Source: an uncultured Gammaproteobacteria bacterium (GTDB lineage: Bacteria > Pseudomonadota > Gammaproteobacteria > GCA-002705445 > GCA-002716945). From it: a stretch of 26,823 bases of DNA. Both the position numbers and the translations under genes were made by a program. The DNA lies in assembly GCA_913041865.1 (NCBI GenBank), contig CAJWIW010000003.1, positions 1-26,823 on the forward strand, written 5' to 3'. The first letter of the stretch is position 1. Each line of letters starts with the position of its first letter. A model generated the notes under the pieces. That model did no database searches. It saw only the letters and a program-made list of their open reading frames with translations, and had not been told where the DNA came from. Shown piece by piece: positions 16,187-23,956 of this stretch.

Positions 16187-17063
16187 ACATTGTCCCGCTT
16201 TTTTGATTGATGCAACAGGATTTGTTTTAAAATATTGGTTCACAATGCCGCAGATAAAAACCAATACTTACGAGTCTATCTCCGCTTTTGTAGGTTTTTC
16301 AAATTTTGTAAAAAAATTTTTGGCAGCTCAAAAACCTCAACATATCTGTTTCGCATTTGATGAATCTCTAGGAACATGTTTCAGAAATAAAATTTTCGAA
16401 GATTATAAAGCTAATAGGCCTAGTGCACCAGACGAATTAAAAATACAGTTCTCTTTATGTAGAGAATTATTAGATATTCTAGGAATAAGAAATTATGCTA
16501 GCAAAAAATATGAGGCAGATGATATTATCTTTACCCTTTGTAAAAAAAATTACAAAAAGAAAATAAAAAATATTGTTATAACGAATGACAAAGATTTATA
16601 TCAAGTGATTAACGAAAATGATATATGGTGGAATCTTTCTAATAAAAAGTTTTCTTATAGGGATATTGAGAATAATCTTGGATTTTCACCTAAATACTTT
16701 TCAGACTTTCAAGCATTAACAGGAGACTCAGTTGATAATATTCCAGGCGCACCAGGAATAGGAAAAATTACAGCAACGTTTCTAATAAGAAGATACAAGA
16801 CCCTAGATGATATTTTCAAGAATTTTAGAGATCTTAAACATATAGATAGTGGTAAATACTCAAAAGTTGCTGATATTCTATTAAAAAATGAAAAAGTTAT
16901 CTATATGTCAAAAAAACTTGTTACACTCAATACTATTGATGAAATGGAACTTAATCAGGATAGAGTTTCACCTGATCTCAACGAATTGATAAAGTTTTTG
17001 AATAGGGTCGGGGTAAGTAAGAACACTATAAAAACTTGGGATAGATTTATAACATGTCAATAA
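16176..17063 (+). CDS. Stand-alone 5'-3' exonuclease/flap endonuclease domain protein
   Basis: 295-residue FEN-family nuclease corresponding to the 5'-nuclease domain of DNA polymerase I (or ExoIX/Xni), without a polymerase domain. The metal-binding acidic residues are all visible: Asp12 in LIDATG, FAFDES, YEADDII, ITNDKDLY and the TGDSVDNIPG motif with its helix-hairpin-helix GAPGIGKITA. An active nuclease is therefore plausible; RNA-primer removal or flap cleavage is the likely activity. Translation must begin at the TTG at 16176 (overlapping the protease gene by 11 bases) or close by, because the first beta strand, PAFLID, starts only six residues later. AGGAG lies at about 16159-16163, rather far upstream. 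The phosphofructokinase gene starts inside its last codons. Confidence 0.87.
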   Translation: MSSKHCPAFLIDATGFVLKYWFTMPQIKTNTYESISAFVGFSNFVKKFLAAQKPQHICFAFDESLGTCFRNKIFEDYKANRPSAPDELKIQFSLCRELLDILGIRNYASKKYEADDIIFTLCKKNYKKKIKNIVITNDKDLYQVINENDIWWNLSNKKFSYRDIENNLGFSPKYFSDFQALTGDSVDNIPGAPGIGKITATFLIRRYKTLDDIFKNFRDLKHIDSGKYSKVADILLKNEKVIYMSKKLVTLNTIDEMELNQDRVSPDLNELIKFLNRVGVSKNTIKTWDRFITCQ

Positions 17064-18304
17064 AGTCTAAAAAAAATATATTCTATGCACAATCTGGTGG
17101 CGTAACTCCAGTTATAAACGCTACTGCGAAAGGCATATATGATGAATTCAAAAAAAATAGAAAATTTTTTGGTAGATTGCTTATCGGTAAAAATGGGATA
17201 GCTGGTGCATTAAATGAAGAAATAATAGATATTGAAAAAGAGAAGAAAAAAGAGATAGAAAAGCTTATACACACACCAGGTGGAGCATTTGGTTCTTGTA
17301 GGATAAAACTTAAAGACCCTAAAAAAGATCAGCACGAATTCAATAGAATTCTTGAAGTTTTTAAAAAATATAATATTGGTTATTTTTTATATAATGGTGG
17401 GGGTGATTCTCAAGATACAACATTGAAGTTATCAAAATTTTTCAAAAAAAATAGAATCGATATAAAGTGTATTGGTATACCCAAAACAATAGATAATGAC
17501 CTTCCAGGAACATATGCTTGCCCAGGCTTTGGAACAGTTGCCAAATATATTGCAACCTCTACACTTGAGGCATCTTTGGATGTCTCGTCAATGTCAAACT
17601 CTTCAACAAAAGTTTTCATTTTAGAGGTAATGGGAAGACATGCAGGATGGCTTGCTGGTGCTTCTGGTGTTATCAAGGGAATAAATAATAACGCACCTCA
17701 AATTATCCTATTCCCAGAGAAAATATTTGATGAAAAGACATTCTTAAAAAAAACAAAGAAGTCTGTAGAAGACGATGGTTTTTGTGTAATTGTAGTATCA
17801 GAAGGAATTAAGAATAAAAAAGGTGACTTCATATCTTCCTCATCCTCAAAAGATAGTTTTGGGCATGCTCATCTTGGAGGTGTTGCACCGATACTAGCAA
17901 ATTTGGTAAACAATTCACTTGGTTATAAAGTTCATTGGGCCGTAGCTGATTATTTGCAAAGAGCAGCAAGGCACATAGGGGCAGAAGCTGATGTCCAACA
18001 AGCTTACGATGTGGGAAGGCAATCAGTTCAATTCCTAACTAAAGGGATTTCAGATGTTATGGTAACAGTCTTAAAACGTAAGAGAGACGGAGCTTGGATG
18101 ACTGGAAAAATTCCTCTAGGGAAAGTTGCTAATAAAGAAAAAAAATTGCCAAGTAATTTTATTAGTAAAGATGGCTTTAGTATTACAACTATATGCCGTA
18201 AATACATTCTTAGCTTAATAGATGGTGAGAGCATCCCGCCATTTGTAAATGGCATTCCTAATTATTCAAAACTGGAATTAAGAGAGATTAAAAAATTAAA
18301 ATAA
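17054..18304 (+). CDS. Pyrophosphate-dependent 6-phosphofructokinase type
   Basis: 416-residue phosphofructokinase-family enzyme that interconverts fructose 6-phosphate and fructose 1,6-bisphosphate; the motif pattern favours PPi over ATP. The N-terminal YAQSGGVTPVIN phosphate loop, GGAFGSCR, NGGGDSQDT at 114-122, IPKTIDNDLPGT with catalytic Asp147, and EVMGRHAGWLAG are all present. In PPi enzymes the residue after the GGD/GGN position is Asp instead of the Gly used by ATP enzymes; Asp118 occupies it here. The preceding residue is Gly117 where Asp or Asn is usual. A PPi enzyme is reversible and could serve glycolysis, gluconeogenesis or the Calvin and ribulose monophosphate cycles. It overlaps the exonuclease by 10 bases and, tail to tail, hemH by 9. 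Confidence 0.88.
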   Translation: MSIKSKKNIFYAQSGGVTPVINATAKGIYDEFKKNRKFFGRLLIGKNGIAGALNEEIIDIEKEKKKEIEKLIHTPGGAFGSCRIKLKDPKKDQHEFNRILEVFKKYNIGYFLYNGGGDSQDTTLKLSKFFKKNRIDIKCIGIPKTIDNDLPGTYACPGFGTVAKYIATSTLEASLDVSSMSNSSTKVFILEVMGRHAGWLAGASGVIKGINNNAPQIILFPEKIFDEKTFLKKTKKSVEDDGFCVIVVSEGIKNKKGDFISSSSSKDSFGHAHLGGVAPILANLVNNSLGYKVHWAVADYLQRAARHIGAEADVQQAYDVGRQSVQFLTKGISDVMVTVLKRKRDGAWMTGKIPLGKVANKEKKLPSNFISKDGFSITTICRKYILSLIDGESIPPFVNGIPNYSKLELREIKKLK

Positions 18305-19312
18305 AGTTCTGTAATCGATAGTATAGTTATCGCAATTTATAATCAAATCCTTGATGAGGTGAATGAATTTCTCTGAACCATTTAAGCATGGAATGAATCC
18401 AAAATCTTTTCCACTTGATTCAAGAAATAATTCTCTAGACTCTTCTCCAATTTCTTCTATTGTTTCAAGACAATCAGAGGAAAAACCAGGACAAAAAACT
18501 TGTATATTATTAATTTTCTCCTTTGGTAAGTTCTCTAAACGCTGTGCTAAGTATGGTTTTATCCACTCTGCCTTTCCGAACCTTGATTGAAACGCAATTT
18601 CAAATTGTTTTTCATCAAGATCTAGTTTTTTCGCAATTAAATTAGCTGTTGTAATACATTGATCTCGATATGGTTCGTCTGCACCTACATAAGATTCTGG
18701 AATTCCGTGAAAAGATAATAAAAGTTTTTGTGGTTGACCTGATTCAAGCTGGAAATCTTTAATAGATTCGCAACATGCATCAATGTATAACTCATGATTA
18801 TGAAAATCTTTAATAAAATTGATTTCAATCTTATCTAATAGCTCATTTTTTTTAACTATCTCGTTAAGCTTTCTTGCAATAGATCTCGTTGTAGTAGTCG
18901 AATATTGAGGAAACATAGGTAATATAATAATTTTTTTATAACCACTTTTGACAAGTTGAAGCAATTTAGACTCAATAGAAGGAGAGCCGTATCTCATAGC
19001 TACATCTATAAAAAATTTATCAATCTTATCCTCATCAAATTTCTTCTTTAGTAAACCAGCTTGTAAATAGGTGTTATAGAGCAGCGGGGAGCCCCATTCT
19101 GTCCATACTTTTTTATATAATTCTGCACTTTTTGCTGGTCTAGATCTTAAAATTACAAGATTTAACAATGGCAGCCAGAAAAATCTCGGCATTCTAATTA
19201 CATCTTTATCAGATAAAAATTCTTTAAGGTAAACTCGTACGTCTTCAGTAGTTGGTGACTTGGGTGTTCCCAGGTTTATAAGCAAGACTCCTTTCTTTTC
19301 AACAGAATGCAT
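18296..19312 (-). CDS. hemH: Ferrochelatase
   Basis: Inserts Fe(II) into protoporphyrin IX in the last step of haem synthesis, probably at the inner membrane surface. The 338 residues contain GVLLINLGTPKSPT at the start, RYGSPSIE, LLSFHGIPESY with the catalytic histidine, YRDQC, FQSRFGKAEWI and a late VFCPGFSSDCLETIEE with the metal-face Glu. Length is normal for proteobacteria. It lies 16 bases downstream of the HNH gene on the same strand, so they probably share a transcript. It runs tail to tail into the phosphofructokinase gene with a 9-base overlap and no visible terminator. Confidence 0.95.
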   Translation of the reverse strand: MHSVEKKGVLLINLGTPKSPTTEDVRVYLKEFLSDKDVIRMPRFFWLPLLNLVILRSRPAKSAELYKKVWTEWGSPLLYNTYLQAGLLKKKFDEDKIDKFFIDVAMRYGSPSIESKLLQLVKSGYKKIIILPMFPQYSTTTTRSIARKLNEIVKKNELLDKIEINFIKDFHNHELYIDACCESIKDFQLESGQPQKLLLSFHGIPESYVGADEPYRDQCITTANLIAKKLDLDEKQFEIAFQSRFGKAEWIKPYLAQRLENLPKEKINNIQVFCPGFSSDCLETIEEIGEESRELFLESSGKDFGFIPCLNGSEKFIHLIKDLIINCDNYTIDYRTLF

Positions 19313-19328
19313 AAAATTATTTTAGTAG

Positions 19329-19913
19329 CTATGTGATATTATATCTAGCTAATAAAGGACTATTTTTTGAAATGTGTGAAATTAAAAATTCCATTTGATC
19401 GGCTAATATAGTCCTGCCACGCAGAATCAAGTACTCTACTCTCGAAGGGCTAAAAGGTACTGCGACAAGCATCATATTAGCATCCTCTGGCGTCCTGCCA
19501 CCCTTAAGGTTGTTACATCTCCTGCAAGCAGTAGCAACATTTGTCCATATATCCTCTCCTCCCAATGAAAGAGGGATAATATGATCTCTTGATAAATGTT
19601 TATGAGCAAATTTATCACCACAGTACAAACAAGTATTAGCGTCTCTCATGAATAATGTAGAGTTGTTTAAAGATGGCGTAAATGATGAATAATCCAGTTT
19701 ATGTGAGCTTTTAGTTGCTACTATGGAATTGATATCAAGTGTGCTTCTGAGGCCTGTAAGACGGCTTATACCGCCCCTAATTCGCGTAGTGGACGAACCA
19801 CATTCATATGCTATTTGCCCTAAGTGATAGAGTTTGACTGCAGTTTCATAGTTTATCCAACCTGTCGGATGTCCTGCAGCGTTTAAACGCAGTATTTGTT
19901 TAATACTAATCAT
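19329..19913 (-). CDS. HNH endonuclease family protein
   Basis: 194-residue protein with a zinc-supported HNH domain in its C-terminal half. It has a CLYCGDKF knuckle (Cys95, Cys98), RDHIIPLSLGG with the HNH His111, WTNVATACRRCN with Asn125, Cys130 and Cys133, then LKGGRTPEDA. The N-terminal half (ILRLNAAGHP, RGGISRLTG) and the closing ILADQMEFL belong to a family widespread in gammaproteobacteria as a single chromosomal gene; its role is unknown. It does not look like an intron homing enzyme, since nothing nearby suggests an intron. I chose the ATG at 19913, which matches family starts; a GTG at 19931 would add six residues but lies upstream of the probable -10 box. hemH follows on the same strand. 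Confidence 0.88.
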   Translation of the reverse strand: MISIKQILRLNAAGHPTGWINYETAVKLYHLGQIAYECGSSTTRIRGGISRLTGLRSTLDINSIVATKSSHKLDYSSFTPSLNNSTLFMRDANTCLYCGDKFAHKHLSRDHIIPLSLGGEDIWTNVATACRRCNNLKGGRTPEDANMMLVAVPFSPSRVEYLILRGRTILADQMEFLISHISKNSPLLARYNIT

Positions 19914-19919
19914 CGAATT

Positions 19920-19925
19920 ATTATA
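19920..19925 (-). promoter_or_regulatory. -10 box immediately upstream of the HNH gene
   Basis: A minus-strand TATAAT with only six bases (19914-19919) between it and the ATG at 19913. Transcription starting the usual 6-7 bases beyond the box would begin at or next to that ATG, implying a leaderless mRNA. No ribosome binding site is visible and no good -35 hexamer is present. Chance occurrence is possible in such AT-rich DNA. Confidence 0.4.
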
Positions 19926-20073
19926 TATCACTTATGTGAGTTTTTATTTAAATTAATAAGTAAATTACTCTGGTAGATTTGTATTTAAAAAAGGCATACA
20001 AAAAAGCATGTAATGACTGAAATAATGGGGTATTAGCCCTGTTTTAGTGCAAATAGAGCCTATTTATTAACAA

Positions 20074-20088
20074 TGAGATTGATTCTCA
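20074..20088. promoter_or_regulatory. Fur-box-like palindrome
   Basis: The 15-base sequence TGAGATTGATTCTCA matches 11 of the 14 defined positions of the Fur 7-1-7 consensus (TGATAATnATTATCA). It is close to the TGAGAATnATTCTCA form common in proteobacteria. Flanking bases are AA before and AAC after. It is about 160 bases upstream of the HNH-hemH genes, which include an iron-using enzyme, and 240 bases upstream of priA. No promoter directly under it could be assigned, so its target is unclear. Confidence 0.4.
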
Positions 20089-20238
20089 AACAAACATAGT
20101 TTTGTATCAAGTCTATCATATATAAATTGTTATTAAGCCTGCAAACTATTGATAACTATGAGTTTTTAATATTGATTATAAAATATACAATCTGTTGTAT
20201 GTATAATCACATGATAGAAATCAATCCACTTTTGCCAA

Positions 20239-20273
20239 TTATCCACAATTTTATCCACAAAATCTGTGGATAA
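20239..20273. promoter_or_regulatory. Cluster of three perfect DnaA boxes
   Basis: TTATCCACA, the strongest DnaA-box sequence, occurs at 20239-20247 and 20251-20259 on the plus strand and as TGTGGATAA at 20265-20273 (minus strand). The second and third form a perfect 11-bp inverted repeat (20249-20259 and 20265-20275) around a 5-base spacer. Three exact 9-base matches in 35 bp are very unlikely by chance even in this base composition. They start 55 bases upstream of the priA ATG region. Possible roles are part of the chromosomal origin, a DnaA-titration site, or DnaA control of priA. Confidence 0.75.
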
Positions 20274-20316
20274 AACCGGTCGTTAATATAGTAAATCATA
20301 TGCTCTTCTACCTATG

Positions 20317-20322
20317 TATAAT
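20317..20322 (+). promoter_or_regulatory. -10 box immediately upstream of priA
   Basis: TATAAT lies five bases before the priA ATG (20328). Transcription would start at about the ATG, so the priA mRNA would be leaderless; no ribosome binding site is visible. This mirrors the HNH gene on the other side of the gene-free stretch. No -35 hexamer is apparent. Confidence 0.45.
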
Positions 20323-20327
20323 AAATA

Positions 20328-22322
20328 ATGGACCAAGTCATCAGCGTTGCTATTAACTACCCTCTTTACCAGACTTTTAAGTACCTTGTGCCCAACTCAC
20401 TAGGCAAAGTGAGTATTGGCGGAAGGGTGCTTGTCCCATTCGGGAAAAAAACCATTGTAGGCATTGTGATCAAGAAAGAAAAATATGTTTCGAAAGATAA
20501 AATTGACTATAAGCTAAAATCTGCAATAAATTTAATAGATGATTATGGTTTAGTAAGTACCGAAATCATGAAAATTTGTACTTGGGCAAGTGATTATTAT
20601 GAATACCCTATTGGGCAAGTTTTATTCGGAGCTTTACCATCGCAGATTAAGCAAGGTATAGCACTTAGTAATATAAAAATCTTTAAAAGTGAATACAAAG
20701 AATTATCAAAGAATGAATTAAAAATAAATTTAAATCATGAACAAAAGATGGTTTTCCGCGATATAAGTAAAAATATAGATACTTTTTCGACTTCATTAAT
20801 ACATGGAGTAACAGGGAGCGGAAAAACTGAGGTGTATATAAATCTTGCTAAAGAAGTTACAAGTAAAAATAAACAGGTTTTAATAATAGTTCCTGAGATT
20901 AATTTGACACCTCAAACAATAACAAGATTTGAGATGTATATTGATAAAAGAATTCAATCATACCACTCAGGACACACGACTAAGGACAAAGTGACAACAT
21001 GGATAAATGCTAGAGATGGAAAGTTGGATATCATAATTGGTACGAGATCTTCTATTTTCCTGCCATTTAAGTCTCTGGGGCTAATCATAATAGATGAGGA
21101 ACATGATGCTTCGCTCAAGCAACAGGAGAAATTTAAATATCATGCAAGAGACCTGTCAATTATGAGAGCTAAGAATCTTAATATACCAATAGTTATCGGA
21201 AGTGCTACACCATCATTCGAGAGCTTGCATAATGTATCACTGGAAAAGTTTAAAAAATATAATTTAACAAAAAGATATCATAAGGTAGATTTACCTAAAA
21301 TTACCCTCGTTGATTTGAATAAAGATTTACCAGAACATGGTATCTCTAAATATTTAAAAGATGCAATCATAAAGAATCTTGATAATAATAAACAATCTCT
21401 ACTTTACATTGGAAGACGTGGATACAGTCATGCCTTAACTTGTTTAGAATGTGGTTGGATCTCGAGATGCAAAATATGTGAATCATTTATGACTTATCAC
21501 AAGAATCAAAAAATCTTAAAATGTCACCACTGTGGTAATTATCAAAGTGTCTCGATTAATCCTGGAACATGCGATAAATGTAATTTAGTACCAGTAGGTT
21601 TTGGGACACAAAGAATTGAGGATAAAATTAAAGAGCTATTTCCAAGAGCTAGAGTTTTACGTATAGATAGTGATGCAATATCAAGTCTTAAAAAGTTAGA
21701 GGACTTTATAGACAAAGCTAAAAATAACCAAGTAGACATTCTCGTAGGCACACAAATGATTGTAAAAGGACATGATTTTCCTAGTGTGACACTAGTTGGG
21801 ATTATTAATATTGATTCTGGTCTGTATAATTTAGATTTCCGCGGTCTAGAAAAGACAGCGCAACTGATAACACAAGTGGCTGGGCGTTCTGGAAGAAAAA
21901 ATGAAAAAGGTCAAGTCATCATTCAGACTAGAAGACCAGAACATCCATTACTAAACACACTTCTCACTGATGGATATGAGAAATTTGCTCTAGAGAATCT
22001 CAATGAAAGGAAGAAAGCTAATTTACCTCCATATAGTCATTTATCTCTGCTTAAGATGTCATCGATAAAAAAATCAACTACGTTTAAGTTCCTAGAGGAG
22101 CTGAAAGGTTGCTATTCTGAACAGAAAAGTATATTTTTACTGGGTCCAGCAGAGGCTCCGCTCTCGAAAAAAAATAATATGTTTGTTCATCAGCTGATAA
22201 TAGGTTCAAAAAATAGAACCATGCTGAGGAAAATAACCAAAGAAATAAGACAATACATAATACAGAAAAAACCTTACAATATGAAGTGGTCGATTGATGT
22301 CGATCCAGTAGATTTATACTAA
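20328..22322 (+). CDS. priA: Primosomal protein N' (replication restart helicase PriA)
   Basis: Superfamily 2 3'-5' helicase that recognises stalled forks and reloads the replisome. The 664 residues have an N-terminal DNA-binding part (INYPLYQTFKYLVP), Walker A GVTGSGKT (Lys166) and DEEH (256-259) followed by the KQQEKFKYHARDL segment. Eight zinc-binding cysteines are present at 372, 375, 381, 384, 399, 402, 415 and 418. They are followed by GTQMIVKGHDFPSV and the helicase motif VAGRSGR. It is somewhat shorter than the 730 residues of E. coli PriA, with no missing motif. argS follows after 5 bases. The DnaA-box cluster directly upstream suggests replication-linked control, which is inference. 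Confidence 0.96.
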   Translation: MDQVISVAINYPLYQTFKYLVPNSLGKVSIGGRVLVPFGKKTIVGIVIKKEKYVSKDKIDYKLKSAINLIDDYGLVSTEIMKICTWASDYYEYPIGQVLFGALPSQIKQGIALSNIKIFKSEYKELSKNELKINLNHEQKMVFRDISKNIDTFSTSLIHGVTGSGKTEVYINLAKEVTSKNKQVLIIVPEINLTPQTITRFEMYIDKRIQSYHSGHTTKDKVTTWINARDGKLDIIIGTRSSIFLPFKSLGLIIIDEEHDASLKQQEKFKYHARDLSIMRAKNLNIPIVIGSATPSFESLHNVSLEKFKKYNLTKRYHKVDLPKITLVDLNKDLPEHGISKYLKDAIIKNLDNNKQSLLYIGRRGYSHALTCLECGWISRCKICESFMTYHKNQKILKCHHCGNYQSVSINPGTCDKCNLVPVGFGTQRIEDKIKELFPRARVLRIDSDAISSLKKLEDFIDKAKNNQVDILVGTQMIVKGHDFPSVTLVGIINIDSGLYNLDFRGLEKTAQLITQVAGRSGRKNEKGQVIIQTRRPEHPLLNTLLTDGYEKFALENLNERKKANLPPYSHLSLLKMSSIKKSTTFKFLEELKGCYSEQKSIFLLGPAEAPLSKKNNMFVHQLIIGSKNRTMLRKITKEIRQYIIQKKPYNMKWSIDVDPVDLY

Positions 22323-22327
22323 TTAAA

Positions 22328-23956
22328 ATGAAAGATTATATTAAAAAAGAAGTGATAAGAGTGCTTAATGAAATATATGAATTAAGCAACCCTAATGATA
22401 TAGTCGAAATTCAAAAAACCTCTAACAAACATGTAAAATCCGACTATTTCAGTAATGTTGCCATGAAAGTAGCAAAGACACTAGGTGAGAATCCACTCCA
22501 AATTGCGGAAAAAATGGAGTCCCATCTGAAAGAGGATAAAAACTACAGAGTATGGGTAGCTAAACCAGGCTATCTTAATTTTACACTAGATAACTCGCAT
22601 AAAAACAATATTGTCCTAGACATAATCAATTCTAAAAATTTATTAGAGGGTATTAGAACCGAAAAGATGAATAAGATTATTGTTGAGTTTGTATCAGCTA
22701 ACCCCACAGGACCATTGCATGTCGGTCATGGGAGAGGTGCAATTTACGGCAACATTATCTCAAAGTTTCTAGAAATACAAGGACATCAAGTACATAAAGA
22801 ATACTATGTAAATGACTACGGGAATCAAATTAATAAACTGGTGATAAGTGTTTTCTCCAGAATCGACGATACAATAGCAAAATCTAACAGTGATTTATAT
22901 GAAGGAGATTATGTAAATGATATATCGCTGAAAATAACAGAATTTATTAATAAAAATGGTTGGAATATAAAAATAAAAGATTTGCTCGAAAATAATGAGC
23001 ACTCGAAAAAGCTAGAAGCTTGTCGGAAAATTATTGTTAACTCGATACAGCAAGATATCAAAAATTCACTGAGTAATTTAGGAATTATATTCGATAATTG
23101 GTTTTCTGAGTCTGAACTTTTCGATAAAAATTCAGTCGATGAAACAATAAAGAAGCTTAGAGAGAGTGGAAAGACTATAAAAAAAGATGGTGCACTTATG
23201 TTTGATGACGATGAGCCTCGTGTATTAATTAAATCAAACGGTGAATACACTTATTTTGCATCTGATCTAGCTTATCATGACATTAAAATGAGAGAATTTG
23301 ATAAAGTGATAAATATCTGGGGCGCCGACCATCATGGATATGTGAACAGAATATACAAAGGTCTTGAGTCTCTTGGGCATGACATAAACAAATTAGATAT
23401 TCACCTCATTCAATTTGCTAACCTTTATAGGGGTAAAGAAAAGATATCAATGTCAACTAGAAAAGGTGATTTCGTTGAGCTAGATACATTACTGAAAGAG
23501 ATTGGAGTAGATGCGATTAACTATTTTTACCTCATGAGAAGCAAAGATCAGCACTTAGATTTTGACTTAGAAGTAGCGGTAGCCTCTAATAAAAACAACC
23601 CTGTTTATTATATACAATACGCACATGCAAGAATTGAAAAAATTCTTATGAATATTCAAAGTTATGAAAAATTTGATTTTGATTATAAAAACCTCGCTAA
23701 AGATCAAGAGATAGACCTTGTTGATAAACTGAGTAGTTTTTCTGATATATGTAAAACGTCAATAGTCAATCTAAAACCACAGATTATGACAAACTACCTT
23801 TATGACCTATCTCAATTATTCCATGGATATTATGCAAATGAGAAAATTATCAAGGACCAGATAAACTATAGTCAAGTTTATCTCATAGCTGCAGTTCAGA
23901 AAGTATTAAAATGTGGATTAGGGGTCTTAAATATCGAGGCTCCGAAGGAAATGTAA
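22328..23956 (+). CDS. argS: Arginyl-tRNA synthetase
   Basis: Class I aminoacyl-tRNA synthetase charging tRNA-Arg. The 542 residues include ANPTGPLHVGHGRGA with the HIGH-type motif at 131-134, NDYGNQ, DLAYHD, GADHHGY, and the KMSKS-equivalent MSTRKGDF. An all-helical anticodon-binding domain with YAHARIEK follows, and the end IEAPKEM resembles the usual ArgS terminus. It is somewhat shorter than the roughly 580 residues of E. coli ArgS, with no missing motif. No clear ribosome binding site precedes the ATG. Its TAA shares a base with the next ATG (TAATG). Confidence 0.96.
   Translation: MKDYIKKEVIRVLNEIYELSNPNDIVEIQKTSNKHVKSDYFSNVAMKVAKTLGENPLQIAEKMESHLKEDKNYRVWVAKPGYLNFTLDNSHKNNIVLDIINSKNLLEGIRTEKMNKIIVEFVSANPTGPLHVGHGRGAIYGNIISKFLEIQGHQVHKEYYVNDYGNQINKLVISVFSRIDDTIAKSNSDLYEGDYVNDISLKITEFINKNGWNIKIKDLLENNEHSKKLEACRKIIVNSIQQDIKNSLSNLGIIFDNWFSESELFDKNSVDETIKKLRESGKTIKKDGALMFDDDEPRVLIKSNGEYTYFASDLAYHDIKMREFDKVINIWGADHHGYVNRIYKGLESLGHDINKLDIHLIQFANLYRGKEKISMSTRKGDFVELDTLLKEIGVDAINYFYLMRSKDQHLDFDLEVAVASNKNNPVYYIQYAHARIEKILMNIQSYEKFDFDYKNLAKDQEIDLVDKLSSFSDICKTSIVNLKPQIMTNYLYDLSQLFHGYYANEKIIKDQINYSQVYLIAAVQKVLKCGLGVLNIEAPKEM

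Larger units (their letters stand above)
19932..20316. other. Gene-free regulatory stretch between the HNH gene and priA
   Basis: About 385 bases without a credible gene, very AT-rich, lying between divergent genes. It holds three perfect DnaA boxes (20239-20273), a Fur-box-like palindrome (20074-20088) and a 10-base direct repeat TATGTATAAT at 20198-20207 and 20313-20322; the second copy contains the priA -10 box. A longer distance inverted pair, CATAGTT (20095-20101) and AACTATG (20154-20160), may be chance. No intrinsic terminator or tRNA is seen. The combination of DnaA boxes and AT-rich DNA is what a replication origin looks like, but it would also fit a DnaA-controlled promoter region. 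Confidence 0.6.

Noticed and set aside
17410..17676. Open frame of 88 codons opposite the phosphofructokinase gene
   Set aside because: Antisense to conserved catalytic motifs; no recognisable product.
19329..19913. HNH gene as a sign of a group I/II intron, prophage or mobile element
   Set aside because: It matches a common single chromosomal gene family in gammaproteobacteria, and no terminal repeats, integrase or phage genes are nearby.
19980..20060. Short GGG...CCC hairpin near 20027-20040 as a terminator
   Set aside because: Only three to four base pairs and no gene ends nearby on either strand.
20211..20273. Twenty-codon reading frame (MIEINPLLPI...) after a TATAAT in the gene-free stretch
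   Set aside because: Its sequence is dictated by the DnaA boxes it spans, it has no ribosome binding site, and the box lies only 3 bases from the ATG.
23911..23955. Upstream ATG for the HAD phosphatase
   Set aside because: It would add 15 residues within argS before the conserved first strand, while the ATG at 23956 has a good ribosome binding site.
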